A DNA stretch of 64,000 nt from Dryomyza anilis (GCA_951804985.1 OX638130.1:39694751-39758750), one strand, 5' to 3'. Shown: positions 10,865 through 22,360, counted from the first letter of the stretch. Translations and numbers: made by a program. The notes: generated from the sequence alone by a model not told the origin.

Positions 10865-11144
10865 CAGGATCAACAATATGTAAAATTTCGAAAATTTTAT
10901 CTGTAAATTAAACCTTTTTTTAATCTGATTAATTACTTCTATATATCGATTAAACTGGTGGCTTGCTTTAATATTCTAATGTAAACCTTATTATTCTCTA
11001 TAAATAAGTTTGTATTGGAATGTTTTGATCTCTTATATTTATATAATTCGATAAAATTGTTTTTAACATTTTCTAAGACTTTAACTTATATGTATAACAT
11101 TTGTCTTTAAGTTTGAAAAATCGTATTTAAATTAGTTTACAAAC
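10865..11144. other. No feature recognised
   Basis: AT-rich sequence with no open frame, repeat or RNA that I can support. Confidence 0.5.
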
Positions 11145-11475
11145 TTAAAGCATTTGCCATAAATTCCATATAAATTTGTCATCTAAAGTTTCAAGCATGT
11201 ATTCAGTTGTTTTAGATGGATCTTCAAATACCTCTAATCACAAATATGATTTCAATGCATCATACTGTTCTAAAATTCTGTCAGCACATGATTTCACCGA
11301 AAGCCAACGAGTGAGAATTGGCGACAGTTTGTATGAATGTCTACTTTAAAATACTCTTGAAATTCTCTAAATTTTTCCTGCCGGAGGTAACTTTGATTGA
11401 AATGGGGATTTCTTAGTAAATCCTCAATTTTAGTAGGTAATTTGGACTCTTTCGTGCGATTTACTTCAACAACTA
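11145..11475 (-). pseudogene. hAT-superfamily transposase relic
   Basis: Minus-strand translation gives, in pieces, ESKLPTKIEDLLRNPHF, EKFREFQEYFK and then LSPILTRWLSVKSCADRILE and EQYDALKSYL. The TRWLS...C..R.LEQ..ALK signature is characteristic of the hAT-like transposase proteins often annotated as ZMYM6- or FAM200-like (established family knowledge, recalled). At least one frameshift and a stop after SYL make it dead. No termini of its own are visible. Confidence 0.75.
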
Positions 11476-12613
11476 AATGAAAATATAAGAACGTATGTCC
11501 TCAGATGTTTCTAACAGCTGAACATTTTTAAATTAAAAAAAAAACTATCATTGTATGATGTGAATATGATTTAAATATAAAATATGTATTAAAAAATGTT
11601 GTATAAATGATGGAAGATATAAGATGTTTGAATTTTACTGCATGAAATACATAATTGAATTGAATTTTAGTTCATTTTGTTTATACTCATTTTCTCATAT
11701 ATATTTATAAAAACTGGCTCATAATTTCCATCATAAGCGACACACCGGTGCTGAGAATGATTGTCATGATATATTATATAGATTTAATGTGAAATTGCTG
11801 TATGTTTGTCTATCTGGGTATCTCTAAAACGATGATATTATTCTAGATAGATCTTTTTGTCGAATACCCTATCGTTTGGTTTCATTTTTGAATATCGACA
11901 ACTACAATTTGGGCAAGTAAATAATCGTTTGGGTTGCTGGGTCCCAAGAGCAGAACTGGTTCAAAATAATAGATGAAATATCTAACCTGTGCCATTCTGA
12001 AGCAGAGTTGACTTGCGAACATGATCCAGGTTACTAAAAGTAAATCCTCCAAAATGTCCGCAGCAGCAGCCCCCATGATCTACGTGGCGTCAACGCACTT
12101 ATGGGGGATGGACGTATCGTGTCGTCTCTTGTCTTTTTAACGTGTTCCGTCCGTCGTTTAGTATAAATGTGTTTAATGTGCCCGCCCAACATAAAAAAAT
12201 AACAACGAAATAAAACTAAATTAAATTAAAACACAAACTACTAATAACTTACATAAAAACTAAAAAAAATAAACATCAAATAAATAAAGCAAACAATAAA
12301 AATTCTGCAACAACAATAGAACCGGTTTCGCGCTGCCTGCTAAGTTGCCGCACTCGCTGTTTGGCAATTGCCGACGCAAAGGGCATTTCTATGCTCTTTT
12401 CTGCAATTGCACTGGTTTGTTGACGTATTCCCTCCCTCCCCCATCCTACTCCACGCTACTAGCGCGCACAGTTGAGGTTGCACTGAGTGCGTAATATATG
12501 CTTTGGGGAAGGCCTAACACTCACCATAGCTTAGCTTACGCTCTCATTTGTTTGTGTCAACAGCTGCGCCTTGGTAGTATGTATGTCTGTTTTGAAGTTG
12601 CCCAGTAGAAAAA
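11476..12613. other. No gene; GC-richer tail may be the 5' leader of the CR1-like element
   Basis: 11476-12080 is featureless AT-rich DNA. From about 12085 the base composition becomes more balanced and leads without interruption into the endonuclease frame at 12614, so 12085-12613 may be the retrotransposon's leader. The 64-codon minus-strand frame at 11882-12076 has no support. Confidence 0.4.
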
Positions 12614-13487
12614 ATGTCGCAAAAATTTCGCATAGATTTTTGCAAAATTCGTGGGCTGAGGGCGAAATTTTTCTCGGTAAATGCGTAGCTGTCCATCCAT
12701 AGGCCACAAATAATGGCACTAGGTGAAACCCAGGTTAATGAGGGTGCAGATCCACAGGATATTCATATACCTGGTTATCACCTATTGCCATTATTCTCTG
12801 CCCATAGGGGCCTTGCTCTTTTTATTTGGAGTGACGTTGCGTATCAACTGCAACATAGTGTGTCGGATAGTGAATTTAATACAATTTGGGTTCAATTCAA
12901 AATCCAAACACACATCATGCACTTGTGCTTTCTTTATAGAAGTCCGAATTTAGATAGGGTTTCCACCTGTAATAAGCTGGATTTCTTATCTGATTCGATC
13001 TCAAATATATTGGAGCAATTTTCAGGCAGTGAAATTGTTGTTGCCGGAGATTTTAATGTGCACAACGCCACTCGGGTCTTCCAACACATGAGGGTTGTTA
13101 TGTTGAGCTGTTTGCAGAGTGCAATCAACTCACTCAATTTGTGATGGAACCGACGTACATCCCACGTGTCGGTGGGCAGACTTAGACCTTTTTCTGACTT
13201 CGTGTGATGTAAAAGTCCTTGCACCTCTTGGTAACTCCGACCACAGTACTGTTTCCGCTGAGGTTTCGTATTCTAGAATACGTGCCTCTTCGATTAAAGC
13301 CCCGAAGAGGACTGTATGGCTTTACGAAAAAGCATATTGGGTTGCGTTAAATGATTTTTTTCGCAACTTTGATTGGAAATTGTGTTTCGCAGACAGATAC
13401 ATAAATGCCGCGGCTTTAATGGTAGAAAATATTATTTTATTAGGTATGCGGTCCTTCATATTTTCTAAAAAAATTAGCATTAATTAA
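12614..13487 (+). pseudogene. Endonuclease domain of the CR1-like ORF2
   Basis: APE-type endonuclease pieces in order: the GETQ motif near residue 37, AGDFNVHN, and NSDHSTVS. There is a TAG at about 12689 and a frameshift between DFNVHN and the LFLTSCDVKVLAPLG segment. The frame then enters the linker and ends in stops at 13487. Confidence 0.75.
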
Positions 13488-13554
13488 CATTTGTCATTCA
13501 AACTCGTTCAACAAGCGCCCAAACTCTTTAGAGATTAAGAGTAAAAGACGCACT

Positions 13555-14254
13555 ATGAATGACACGCTCAATAATGACCTTAAATCAATCTCCGAGTGGG
13601 GTGTTGCAAATAGAGTAGATTTTAATGCCAGCAAGACCCACCCCTCATTATGGGTGTTGTGGATATTGTGCAGTCAGCTGCTCTTGACGTTCTGGGCATA
13701 TCAATTCAATGTGATCTCCGTTGGAATGATCACATATTTAATGAGTCGAAAGAAGCGGCCAAGTACCCTCGGTTTTTTAAAACGGTGTAAAACATATTTC
13801 ATTCCTGCTGACCTACGCATTGTCTACACTACCTATATACGGACTAAAATTGAATTCAATTCGCACATTTGGGCAGGAGCTTCAAAATCCTCCTTGGAGT
13901 TCCTGGACCGAATTTAACAACGTGCGATATATTTGATAGGGGATGAAAATATCTCATCGTCTATTGGTTCTCCGAAGGACCGTTGGGTGTGTAAGTATTA
14001 CACGGTAAGTGTTCGAGTGAAATACATGGCCTGATTCCACCAGGTCGTGTGTTTTCTCGTTCTACTCGGGCATCAAACCAAGCCCACCCCTTCGTAGTCC
14101 ACTCGACTCTCAACAGAACCACGCATCGTTCTTCAGTCGCACGACACGTTTGTGGAACAATCTCCCTGCGTCTTTTTTTCCCGACATTTTTGATATTGGC
14201 AAGTTCAAAACAAACATTCACCGACACTACTCCATCTTTACCCCCTCCATTTAA
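13555..14254 (+). pseudogene. Late RT and C-terminal tail of the CR1-like ORF2
   Basis: Thumb-side reverse transcriptase sequence, RTKIEFNSHIWAGASKSSLE, then a frameshifted tail ending FKTNIHRHYSIFTPSI and TAA at 14252-14254. The palm (catalytic aspartates) is deleted. Confidence 0.7.
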
Positions 14255-14344
14255 CCTATCATCCCTTCTTACGATCAACACTGTGCATTGCATGAATAGG
14301 GGGTATCTCCTGAGCGTTGGTTAATTTGTAAAAAAAAAAAAAAA

Positions 14345-14734
14345 TACAATCAGCTAAATATAATCAACAGAAAACCTGCAATAAAATCAAAAAATTCACA
14401 AAGTATACAAACTCAATAAAGTAAATACTTCCCGTGGTTTCCGAGAAGGCGAGTGGACAATTCCGTAGACCGCTGCAATGAAGAAAGGAAAATAATTTTT
14501 AGCCCGGATAACACAGTGGGTTCTTGCACCACGAATGAAATAACACACAAAATTAACATGAACACTAATAACATACATGTAAATTAATGCACATGAATTA
14601 ATTAAACATATTTTAAATACTCACATTTCATTATAAAAATGCAGCACCCAAATTACCTTAACAGAAAGTAAAACGTGTCTTTAATAACCCAGAGCTGGTA
14701 ACAATTTGGTCATCGGCGATCGATGTTCAACATA
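14345..14734. other. No feature recognised
   Basis: Intervening sequence without a supported gene. The minus-strand open frame 14396-14578 has no recognisable content. Confidence 0.45.
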
Positions 14735-16183
14735 AAGGTCCATTCATATCAGACAGCACGTTGCGTATCATGCACGTAGCGTATCATGCACGACAAATAT
14801 TATTCAGTACATTTTATATGAGAGTGTTCATATCATGCGTTTTGAGTCCGTTCATGCACGTATCGTATCATGCAAAATATTTTTGCAGGAGCCTGCCGCA
14901 TGCATTGTTGGAGAAATATACTGCTTTTTCTTGTTTTTATTACAAAATTTTTGATATTGTAGTATTTTTTAATTATTTTTTTTTACAAGACTACCCATTC
15001 ATTTAAACGTCAAATATTTAAATTATATAAAATATATATGAAAGTCTTCGGCGCACAATGTAATCTTTTTCATCAATAAACAAGTGCAACAAGATTGCAG
15101 CTCAAATTGAATCCAAACGGCAGCATCAACCCGCCATCGAAATGGCGACACATGAAATGATGGCACACGAAACCCAACGATGCCATTCCAAATGATCCCA
15201 TAGCTACTGCGCTGTAGCCAAGATGAAAGTCTAAGTTACATGGATGGAGACACACGCAATTTTAGTAGGACTGAATGGAAATGGTGGTCTCGCATGATAC
15301 TGTTCTCCAGCATGGATAAATTGTCAAGAGGTGTCAGCTAGGAGAAGCCCACATAGCGTTGTATATGTCTTCAACTCACAATCGTGTGTATTTAATCCAT
15401 GTATCATTTACAGATTATAAAAAATGTAACAAATAAATTAATTGAATGACAAATTTATTTAATTCTAAGTAAATGTACTAAAAAAACTCTTGCAAACAGA
15501 TTCTTGATTGAAATTATGTTGTATTTGTAGAGGCAGCAGCCAAGTTAGCCACAACACTAAATTTGGCGCACAATACCTCTGGTAAATGAAGCTCGAGCGG
15601 TAGACTTGCAAGTAGTCATGGCTACGATAAAATGGAAATGTTTAACATGTTGAGTAAAGTGGTCTCGGAGGTTCCGATCTGGTTCCGAAGACTGGTATAT
15701 CCAGATGAATTCAATATATGGTGATAGGATGATGATGTGTTGTGGTGTAATGAAACCGGAGATTGCACTTTGATTCCATCAGTTTTTCGGGAATTTCATC
15801 AAATATGTCATGGCCGACGGTTTCTCCAGATGAATCTTATTCTCCAATTCAGCATCTGCTTGGGTTCAATATTGTCATCGCCGACAATGTAGCATTATGG
15901 ATATTTAACGAAAAGTGGACCACTTTAATGAAACATCCATGCTGCTTTGCTCTCTATAACCATCTTGTAGCAATTTGTAGAATCAAAACACATTTGTTAT
16001 TAAATTTTAATTATGTTGACAGTAAACAAAAGTGTTGACGGTTTATGAAAAATGTATAAGTGGAGTTCACATTAAACAACCCTGAGTGCGTTTGCATGAT
16101 GCTGATATGAACGCCTTTGCATGAACGTGCATGATTCGCTACGTGCATGATACGCAACGTGCTGTCTGATATGAATGGACCTT
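14735..16183. mobile_element. 1449-bp terminal-inverted-repeat DNA element
   Basis: Ends are AAGGTCCATTCATATCAGAC... and its reverse complement, with about 45 bp of inverted match. Inside each end are further direct and inverted copies of GCATGATACG/CGTATCATGCA. The interior has no transposase that I can recognise, so it looks non-autonomous. AACAT occurs next to both ends with a one-base offset and may be the target duplication. Confidence 0.8.
14750..14880. repeat. Subterminal CGTATCATGCA repeats
   Basis: At least four copies of (G)CGTATCATGCACG in 130 bp, with inverted counterparts at 16090-16160. Probably transposase binding sites (inference). Confidence 0.7.
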
Positions 16184-16585
16184 AAACATCACACAAAACT
16201 GGACACCAATACGAATGGTGCAATAATAAGAATACTCAGACGTATGCGAAATATTCTGACCTAAAGCGTAGAATCACTTCTCCTCAAGAACAATAGCAAC
16301 AATGATTGCGCAGAACGTTGTTCAAAACTTGAATTTCTGCGCATGTACGTTCGTTTTTCAGTACTGTAATTTTTTTATTGTGTCAGAATGTCGTTGCAAA
16401 GAAAACAACATATTTAATTTATTTTTGGTATAATTGTATGTGATTAATTGACAAACAGCAAACAAACAGCACTTAATCGGCCAACACAAATAAAAAATAA
16501 GAAACAAAATAATATAACAGCATTTATGTCGCTTATATTGCAATCCAACGGTTTATAAATTTTAATTATTTTTCTGACCAAAATT
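16184..16585. other. No feature recognised
   Basis: AT-rich intervening DNA. No supported coding or structural feature. Confidence 0.45.
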
Positions 16586-17003
16586 TGTTTCATTCGTTTA
16601 TTATGATTTTTACGTTCGAATTATGTTGACCTAAAAGCGAACCATAGGGAATTGTGAGATGTAGTTTTGTCAAGTGTTTAGCGTCCGCTTAAATAGGGGG
16701 TTACCAATTAATAGGCATAGGTAACCCATGGTAGGGAGGGATGTGCCCGGGGTAATTAAAAACACTTAATCGCCCCTGTGTTCGTCAGTTCTTGTTTGTG
16801 TAATTACCGCGTTTTCGTTTCGGCATAGTTTTTTTTGATAGGGTTTTGTTTAGTTTGTTTTGAGTTGTGTTAGTTTCTGTTTAATTTTGACGGCATGATC
16901 TTTTGAATAGTGCGTGTAACCCCAGTGGATGAGCAAAGACTCACCCCATGACCGACAGGCTGTGGTCGGCAAGTCCGCGAGCATGCCACCCGCTCCTATC
17001 TTA
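16586..17003 (+). repeat. LTR fragment, copy of 27791-28210
   Basis: Starts TGTTTCATTCG and follows the LTR at 27791 closely, including TTCGAATTATGTTGACC, AGGTAACCCATGGTAGGG and the stretch ending GAGCATGCCACCCGCTCC. It lacks the last 110 bp of the LTR and abuts a fragment of element D, so it is a truncated solo remnant. Confidence 0.8.
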
Positions 17004-17297
17004 TCTATTTTATTATTTGTTGTTAAAAAAAAAGAAACAGAAAACCAATAGATGCTTTGACACTTTCACGGCGTCTTATTTCGTTTCCGCCATCACACAA
17101 CGCCTGTATGTGTTAGTGCATATTCTGCGTATACATGAGAGCTTGATATTGAAGATCTCGATACGCAATATTGATAAATGACTACATCCAAAAATGTTTG
17201 CTTGTAAACAAATTTTTTTACTTGTTTGTCAGTACTATGAAAACAGTTTGATGTACGTCATTTGTCAATATGATGAACGATACTTTCTTCTGTGTAG
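17004..17297. mobile_element. Element D relic (right part)
   Basis: Matches about 3335-3629, including CGCCTGTATGTGTTAGTGCA and the CTGTG|TA right terminus. The left part was replaced by the LTR fragment. Confidence 0.75.
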
Positions 17298-17850
17298 GTT
17301 AAAGCTGTTTCAAACATTAACCTCAACTCTATGTTTTGAAAGTAATAGATTTCAAATCGTTCTCAAGTGAATATTAAGTGCAATGGCATATTGGGTTGCT
17401 TTTGGTTGGTTCTTTTTAAAATGCACATAATTCTTATTGTGTTCATTGGAAAAGGAAAACATTAGCGACTTGAAATTCAGCATCTGCAGAGAAAGATCGC
17501 TGATGAAGGGGCTTGGCATTTCCTAAAGTGCCGGACGGGACATGCGTACGCATGTGCATGTAGTATTTAAATAGGACTAAACATCTGCAAAAATTATAGA
17601 ATTCTATGGTAGATCAAAAGATATAAATAAAATAGTGGGCGTTCCGGACGGGACAAAAACGGAAGTAAATATCGAGGATCATATGGATATTCCAAAAAGT
17701 CAGCGAATTTTGCGAACAAAAGATTTTTTTGAAATATTTAAAAAAATAGCTCAAATCATGTACTTTCTTTGTACATTTACACTCTTTTTCTAAATTTTAA
17801 AGGTTTTTTCAAAATAAATCACAGAAAAATTCCGGACGGGACTTTCCGTA

Positions 17851-18409
17851 CACTAAGAAAACAAAGATGATTGCCAGAAATATCACTGCCCTAAATATCA
17901 AGATATTTACAAATTATTTAGATCGTCTTTGAGACAACCATCTCTCAAACATCCGACAAATACAATAAATATTGCTGGCAACCATCTTTCAAATTTATGA
18001 TTATTTTTAGTAACCATCAAATAAACATCTTACAAATATGAATATAGTATATTTGGAAAAGGTACTACATTAGAATTCGCGGAGTAATTTTTATTGAATT
18101 AAAATGAAATGAATCAAATGTATTTTTATTTATTCTAGAATTAAAACAGTAGCCTGTTAATACATCGCCATTGTCTTTATAAATCCTTTGAAGGTAAAAT
18201 TGAACAATGACTTGAAACTTCTTGGCGCAAGAACCAAGTCCGTCCGGCAATGCTGTCATCAAAGTAAACTCTGAAAAGAAATAATTTTCCATCACTTGTT
18301 GATAATTTCAATCCCAGGAAATTTTATTTTCACTTTTACTATTAAAATGTAATATTTGAGTTGACACTTTTTACACCGTTTGATTTACTTAATTGTTGTG
18401 GATAAATCG
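17851..18409. mobile_element. Element E, TA-flanked insertion, right end decayed
   Basis: Absent from the paralogous site near 4325. It begins CACTAAGAAAACAAAGATG after TA and carries repeated CAACCATCTnTCAAA / AGATGATTGCCAG motifs (17870-18030). The matching right terminus cannot be seen; the flank resumes near 18410. Confidence 0.55.
18065..18295 (-). CDS. Short open frame in element E, unknown
   Basis: 76 codons with protein-like composition (FTLMTALPDGLGSCAKKF). It lies inside element E and may be the last exon of its gene. No family recognised and no start context of note. Confidence 0.25.
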   Translation of the reverse strand: MMENYFFSEFTLMTALPDGLGSCAKKFQVIVQFYLQRIYKDNGDVLTGYCFNSRINKNTFDSFHFNSIKITPRILM

Positions 18410-18860
18410 AGCGTTTATATTCTAAAAATACTTTTTTTCGTACAATATATTTGTTTGTATAATTTCTGAACATAGCTGAGACAAATTACTTTATTTTTGT
18501 ATATACATACTTTGTTCCTAAAGTTTACAATTATTTCGTAATAAATCGCAGAAATATTTCAGACGTTCCGTATGGACATTTCCACTAAGATTTTTTGCTA
18601 AAATTAATTTTGTATATAACAATATTAATAATGATTATTTCCAAAGAAAAAGTGATGTATTATTAAAATTCCCTGATATTTTTAAAGTTTTTTTTAACTT
18701 CTTTTGAACATTTTTTTTTTATATTTTATATACTGTAGTTTTAAAATTTTGGTACTCAGTTCAGGTCGGGACAGATTTCAATTAAGCGGTCAAAAATTTT
18801 CTAGAATTACTAGAAAAATTATGTTTACATTTTTGGAAATGCCAAGGAAATCTGTTTTAA

Positions 18861-19655
18861 AAACAGTTGATAAAAAAAAAAAAAAAAACAGTGGATTGAA
18901 AAAACTTTTCAGTTTACTATGGTAATAAATGTATCTTTTTGGTTCCGCACGGGACATCAAAAACCCTTTTACAAAAATCAAAATTTTTCCGTTATTTTAA
19001 ATTGTATCACTATTTTTAAGTTTTAAAAATAATTATTAATGTAACCAGAAAAAACAGTAAATAATATTTAAAGTTTATAAATTTAATTACTTTAAATACA
19101 TGAAAAATTGGTATATTTACATATTGCATAGTAACGTAACTTTATGAAATAGAAATTATAGAAATTTCCTTTCAGATATTTAAGATTCCAAATCCATCGT
19201 TCAAATAAAACCACTCTTGTTCGAGCTTTTTAAAGTGTTTTTGCTGTACCAGCTACTCAATTAAGTGGGAAATGAGTAAAATTTATAAAAAACCCACTCA
19301 AAAGTCAGCTTGATTCTAACATGATAAATTCCATAATTCTTCAAAAACCGAACTAAATTTTTAAAAGTAAATAATAGTTCATCTTTTATAACGTTTCTCT
19401 TATAAAATAATAAAAAAGACTTTTATTAGCTGTTTATTATTTATTTTTTGCGCTGTTTACCATAAAGAAAACAAAGATTAAAAATTTACGCTTTAAAATG
19501 ATATCTATAAAATGTACCGGTAAAATAACGGTAATACCTTACCTTTTCAAATTAAATACCGTTACCGAAAACAATCCCGTTACCGAAACTACCCCAATAC
19601 CGTTATCCGTTACCGTACCGTTATTCTACAACAACCCCTACGTTATTCTGCTACA
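18861..19655. other. No gene; ends in an ACCGTTACCG-rich tract
   Basis: 18861-19500 is AT-rich with nothing supported. 19505-19630 contains repeated TACCGTTACCG/CCGTTACCGAA words, similar to the CGGTTTCGG tract at 32325-32475. Confidence 0.5.
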
Positions 19656-19659
19656 ACCC

Positions 19660-19862
19660 CTGTAAAAAACATTTTGTTTTTAGCGTCACTACATTTTTCT
19701 TTCTAATTTTCACTGCCCTTTTTGGAAATGTTATTATTAAATCATTTTCATATACAGAGTTAGCGCTAAAAATAGCACTTATATTATATTTGAAAAACAC
19801 ACTAGACCATAAAGGCAATTATGATTATTATTTCAAACGCTTACCCTTTCGCATATTGGGAA
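19660..19862. repeat. Diverged copy of 8937-9140 (inverted-repeat arm segment)
   Basis: Shares TAGCGTCACTACAT, TTTTCACTGCCCTTTTTGG, GCTAAAAATAGCACTTAT and CGCTTACCCT in the same order, with a 10-bp insertion and a 20-bp deletion. Confidence 0.75.
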
Positions 19863-19877
19863 CAGTCAACAGGAGTA

Positions 19878-20425
19878 CACACAGAAAAACTCTCTTTTGG
19901 CATGAGGATAATTGAACCAACGTTTCAGTGTTGCAACCCAAATACATTTGTTTTAACATTTAAAATGAACGTACCTTATCTTTCTACAACCGAAATGTAA
20001 ATCCGCGCAACTGCACGTTCGGTTGCCGTATTCTGCCAAAATTGACATTCGTGCATTTTTTACGGCGATTGAGTAAGTTGTTGTATCAACAAAATAAATG
20101 ACAAACGGCAACCTCATGTCTATCAGCAGTTCGGTTGCCAGTTTCTTACCAACAATTATGGATACATGCAGAAATAAATAAACGTCAAAAATTTCCACAT
20201 GTGGCAAACAATACACACATAAAACTGATTGGTTGCGGCAACCAACTAAATTGCCCTACCGAATTATTCGGTTGCGGAAACTTGCTGATTTGGAGGTTGT
20301 ACCAACCTCCTAGTCAGCAAGAATGAGATTGTGCTAACCTCCTAATAAGCAAGCATGAGGTTGTGTCAACCTCTTATTCAGCAAGCATGAGGTTGTTTAA
20401 ACCTCCAAGTCAGCAAGCATGCCGA
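19878..20425. mobile_element. Element G, CACACAGAAAAAC terminus with GGTTG..CAACC arrays
   Basis: Starts after TA (19876-19877) with CACACAGAAAAACTCTC. It contains many GGTTGnnnCAACC short palindromes, for example GGTTGCGGCAACC near 20233, and a tandem repeat from 20270. The opposite terminus is not present, so the right boundary is approximate. Confidence 0.55.
20270..20425. repeat. Tandem repeat, about 40-bp unit
   Basis: Four imperfect copies of AACCTCCtAgTCAGCAAGCA plus TGAGGTTGTg, so each unit can pair with its neighbour. There is no spacer/repeat regularity of the CRISPR type. Confidence 0.75.
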
Positions 20426-20690
20426 AACCTCCAATTGTAATTTTATTTTGATAATATTTTTTTTACATAGAAAATTTATTTATGCTTTTACGACACTGGT
20501 TTTTTTCTTGCTTAAAAAGTTTCTAACAAGTTGAAATAAAAGGAGATAAATATATTATGTACGTTTTCACAATAAGTGTGAAATGTCCCGATTATAAACA
20601 AAAATTTCCAAACAATTTCAATTTTCAGGCTTCAAATTTGACAACATATTTATAGAAACTTTTACTGAAACTTTCAGTTTTGATAAATGT
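20426..20690. other. No feature recognised
   Basis: AT-rich sequence, possibly the decayed remainder of element G. Confidence 0.4.
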
Positions 20691-20691
20691 A

Positions 20692-21213
20692 ATATTACTG
20701 TTCATATGACTGGTAGTGTTCTTGCTGGGCAGCTTACCAAAATCTATTAGTGTTTGGATTTCTGTAAATCTTTAAAAAAATATACTGATCGCCCATACCA
20801 ACCTTGATTAGGCTCCATAGCTTAAAACATGCAAGCTTACAAAAAAAACACGTCTACCACATTTTGGCTACTGGCATTGATTTCCTGCAGCTGTCTTGAC
20901 ACTCGGTCTTGAAGTCTACGATATTGGTTGGATGACATAGAACGGGATAATTAATTATGAAATGCCCCTTTTGTTGTCCTAAATGAGGATCCTCATTTTT
21001 TCCTTATTTTTTAGGTAAAGTCAATATTTAAAAGAAAAAAACTTTATGTAGGTTAATTTGATTTCTAGTTGAATATAAGGCTTAATCTTAATTTGAAGTG
21101 ACCGTTGAAATCAATTTAAGAATTAGTGTTGATATTTATGCTAGAATGAAGGAATTTTCAAGTTAATGTTAAGCCACCAGTTTTTATTAAAAAAGATATG
21201 ATTCTTAAATTTA
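20692..21213. repeat. Third copy of the inner-arm repeat
   Basis: Aligns with 2600-3132 (GTTCATATGACTGGTAGTG, CTTGCTGGGCAGCTTACC, then the later landmarks) and stops at ATTCTTAAATTTA, the same point where element D interrupts the copy at 3132. Confidence 0.8.
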
Positions 21214-21251
21214 CATACACACAGAAAAAAAAGTGTGTAAATATAACTAAA

Positions 21252-22207
21252 ATGTTAATCAGTCCAATTAATTTTATATTGAAACTCAGCCGATGTAACT
21301 TTTAGTAGCATTGAATTCCATATTCGTAATAATGAGAATAAGTCCATTGGAGAAACTTTAATTAATTTTTTTGTCATATTGATAATAAAGTTGTTATATA
21401 TATTATATTTTTTATTGGAAATTTTTAAATCATTAATTAATTAATTAGTAACATCAATTAAAAATTTCCATCGGTAGAAATTAAATATTTTGTTAAATTG
21501 AATAAAATATTTGTCGAATAGAAACATATATAAATAAAAATATAAATAAAAATATAAAATAAAAAAGTAGCCGCGGTAGCTCAGTGGTTAGAGCGTTGGA
21601 CTGCGAGCCGAAAGGTCCCCGGTTCAAGACTGGACTGGGGCTAACAACATCTTTTCATAGAAACATTTTCTATACCGCGCTACCTCTCGTCAGCTACCTC
21701 TCGTCAACTACGAGAGTAAAACCATTGCCATGTTAATCAGTCCAATTAATTTTATATTGAAACTCAGCCGATGTAACTTTTAGTAGCATTGAATTCCATA
21801 TTCGTAATAATGAGAATAAGTCCATTGGAGAAACTTTAATTAATTTTTTTGTCATATTGATAATAAAGTTGTTATATATATTATATTTTTTATTGGAAAT
21901 TTTTAAATCATTAATTAATTAATTAGTAACATCAATTAAAAATTTCCATCGGTAGAAATTAAATATTTTGTTAAATTGAATAAAATATTTGTCGAATAGA
22001 AACATATATAAATAAAAATATAAATAAAAATATAAAATAAAAAAGTAGCCGCGGTAGCTCAGTGGTTAGAGCGTTGGACTGCGAGCCGAAAGGTCCCCGG
22101 TTCAAGACTGGACTGGGGCTAACAACATCTTTTCATAGAAACATTTTCTATACCGCGCTACCTCTCGTCAGCTACCTCTCGTCAACTACGAGAGTAAAAC
22201 CATTGCC
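21252..22207. repeat. 478-bp tandem duplication including a SINE head
   Basis: 21252-21729 and 21730-22207 are practically identical, with the joint at ACCATTGCC|ATGTTAATCAG. The first copy therefore truncates the SINE, and the second runs on through the complete SINE. The duplication is later than the SINE insertion. Confidence 0.9.
21567..21729 (+). mobile_element. SINE, 5' part (duplicated copy)
   Basis: Same tRNA-derived head and start of body as 22045-22360, cut at ACCATTGCC by the tandem-duplication joint. Confidence 0.8.
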
Positions 22208-22360
22208 TATGAAAAAGCTCTCACCCGCCGTTCGGATTCGGCAATAAACTGTAGGTCCCACCACTTTGAGTACAAGTATAACACGCACAGCTCAAAATGG
22301 TGAGAGAGCTCGGCCGAAGTTCTATACAGGACTGTAGCGCCAACTATTATTATTATTATT
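22045..22360 (+). mobile_element. tRNA-derived SINE with (ATT)n tail
   Basis: The head GTAGCCGCGGTAGCTCAGTG...GGTTCAAGACT carries RNA polymerase III A-box and B-box sequences. An unrelated body of about 230 bp follows, including CCGCCGTTCGGATTCGGC, then ATT repeats. ATAAATAAAAAT on both sides may be the target duplication. The loop reads GCG where an anticodon would be, but stems are imperfect, so it is not a functional tRNA. A second full copy lies at 49088-49398. Confidence 0.85.

Larger units (their letters stand above)
12614..14344 (+). mobile_element. CR1-like non-LTR retrotransposon, internally deleted and dead
   Basis: ORF2 begins at ATG 12614 (CKIRGLRAKFFSVNA), hits a TAG, and continues as IMALGETQVNEGADPQD, then AGDFNVHN (endonuclease) and, after a frameshift, LGNSDHSTVS (endonuclease SDH). 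A post-endonuclease linker follows (WLYEKAYWVALNDFFRNFDW). The reverse transcriptase core is missing: from 13487 it jumps to the late RT part at 13555 (LKSISEWGVANRVDFNASKT) and the C-terminal tail to 14254 (TRLWNNLPASFFPDIFDIGK). An A-run at 14328-14344 is the likely 3' end. The linker and tail are typical of CR1-like elements (recalled). Confidence 0.8.
17298..18860. repeat. Second copy of the 3632-4657/8192-8312 repeat (element B absent)
   Basis: Follows 3632-4657 in order, with GGACGGGAC motifs, and then runs at 18722-18750 directly into the sequence that flanks element B on the right. It is itself interrupted at TA 17849-17850 by element E. Confidence 0.8.

Noticed and set aside
20270..20425. 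CRISPR-like array
   Set aside because: Units are contiguous and imperfect, with no unique spacers; eukaryotic context.
21567..22125. Two functional tRNA genes
   Set aside because: The tRNA-like heads have weak anticodon stems and continue into a conserved SINE body with an ATT tail; the same unit is found inserted at 49088 with a target duplication.
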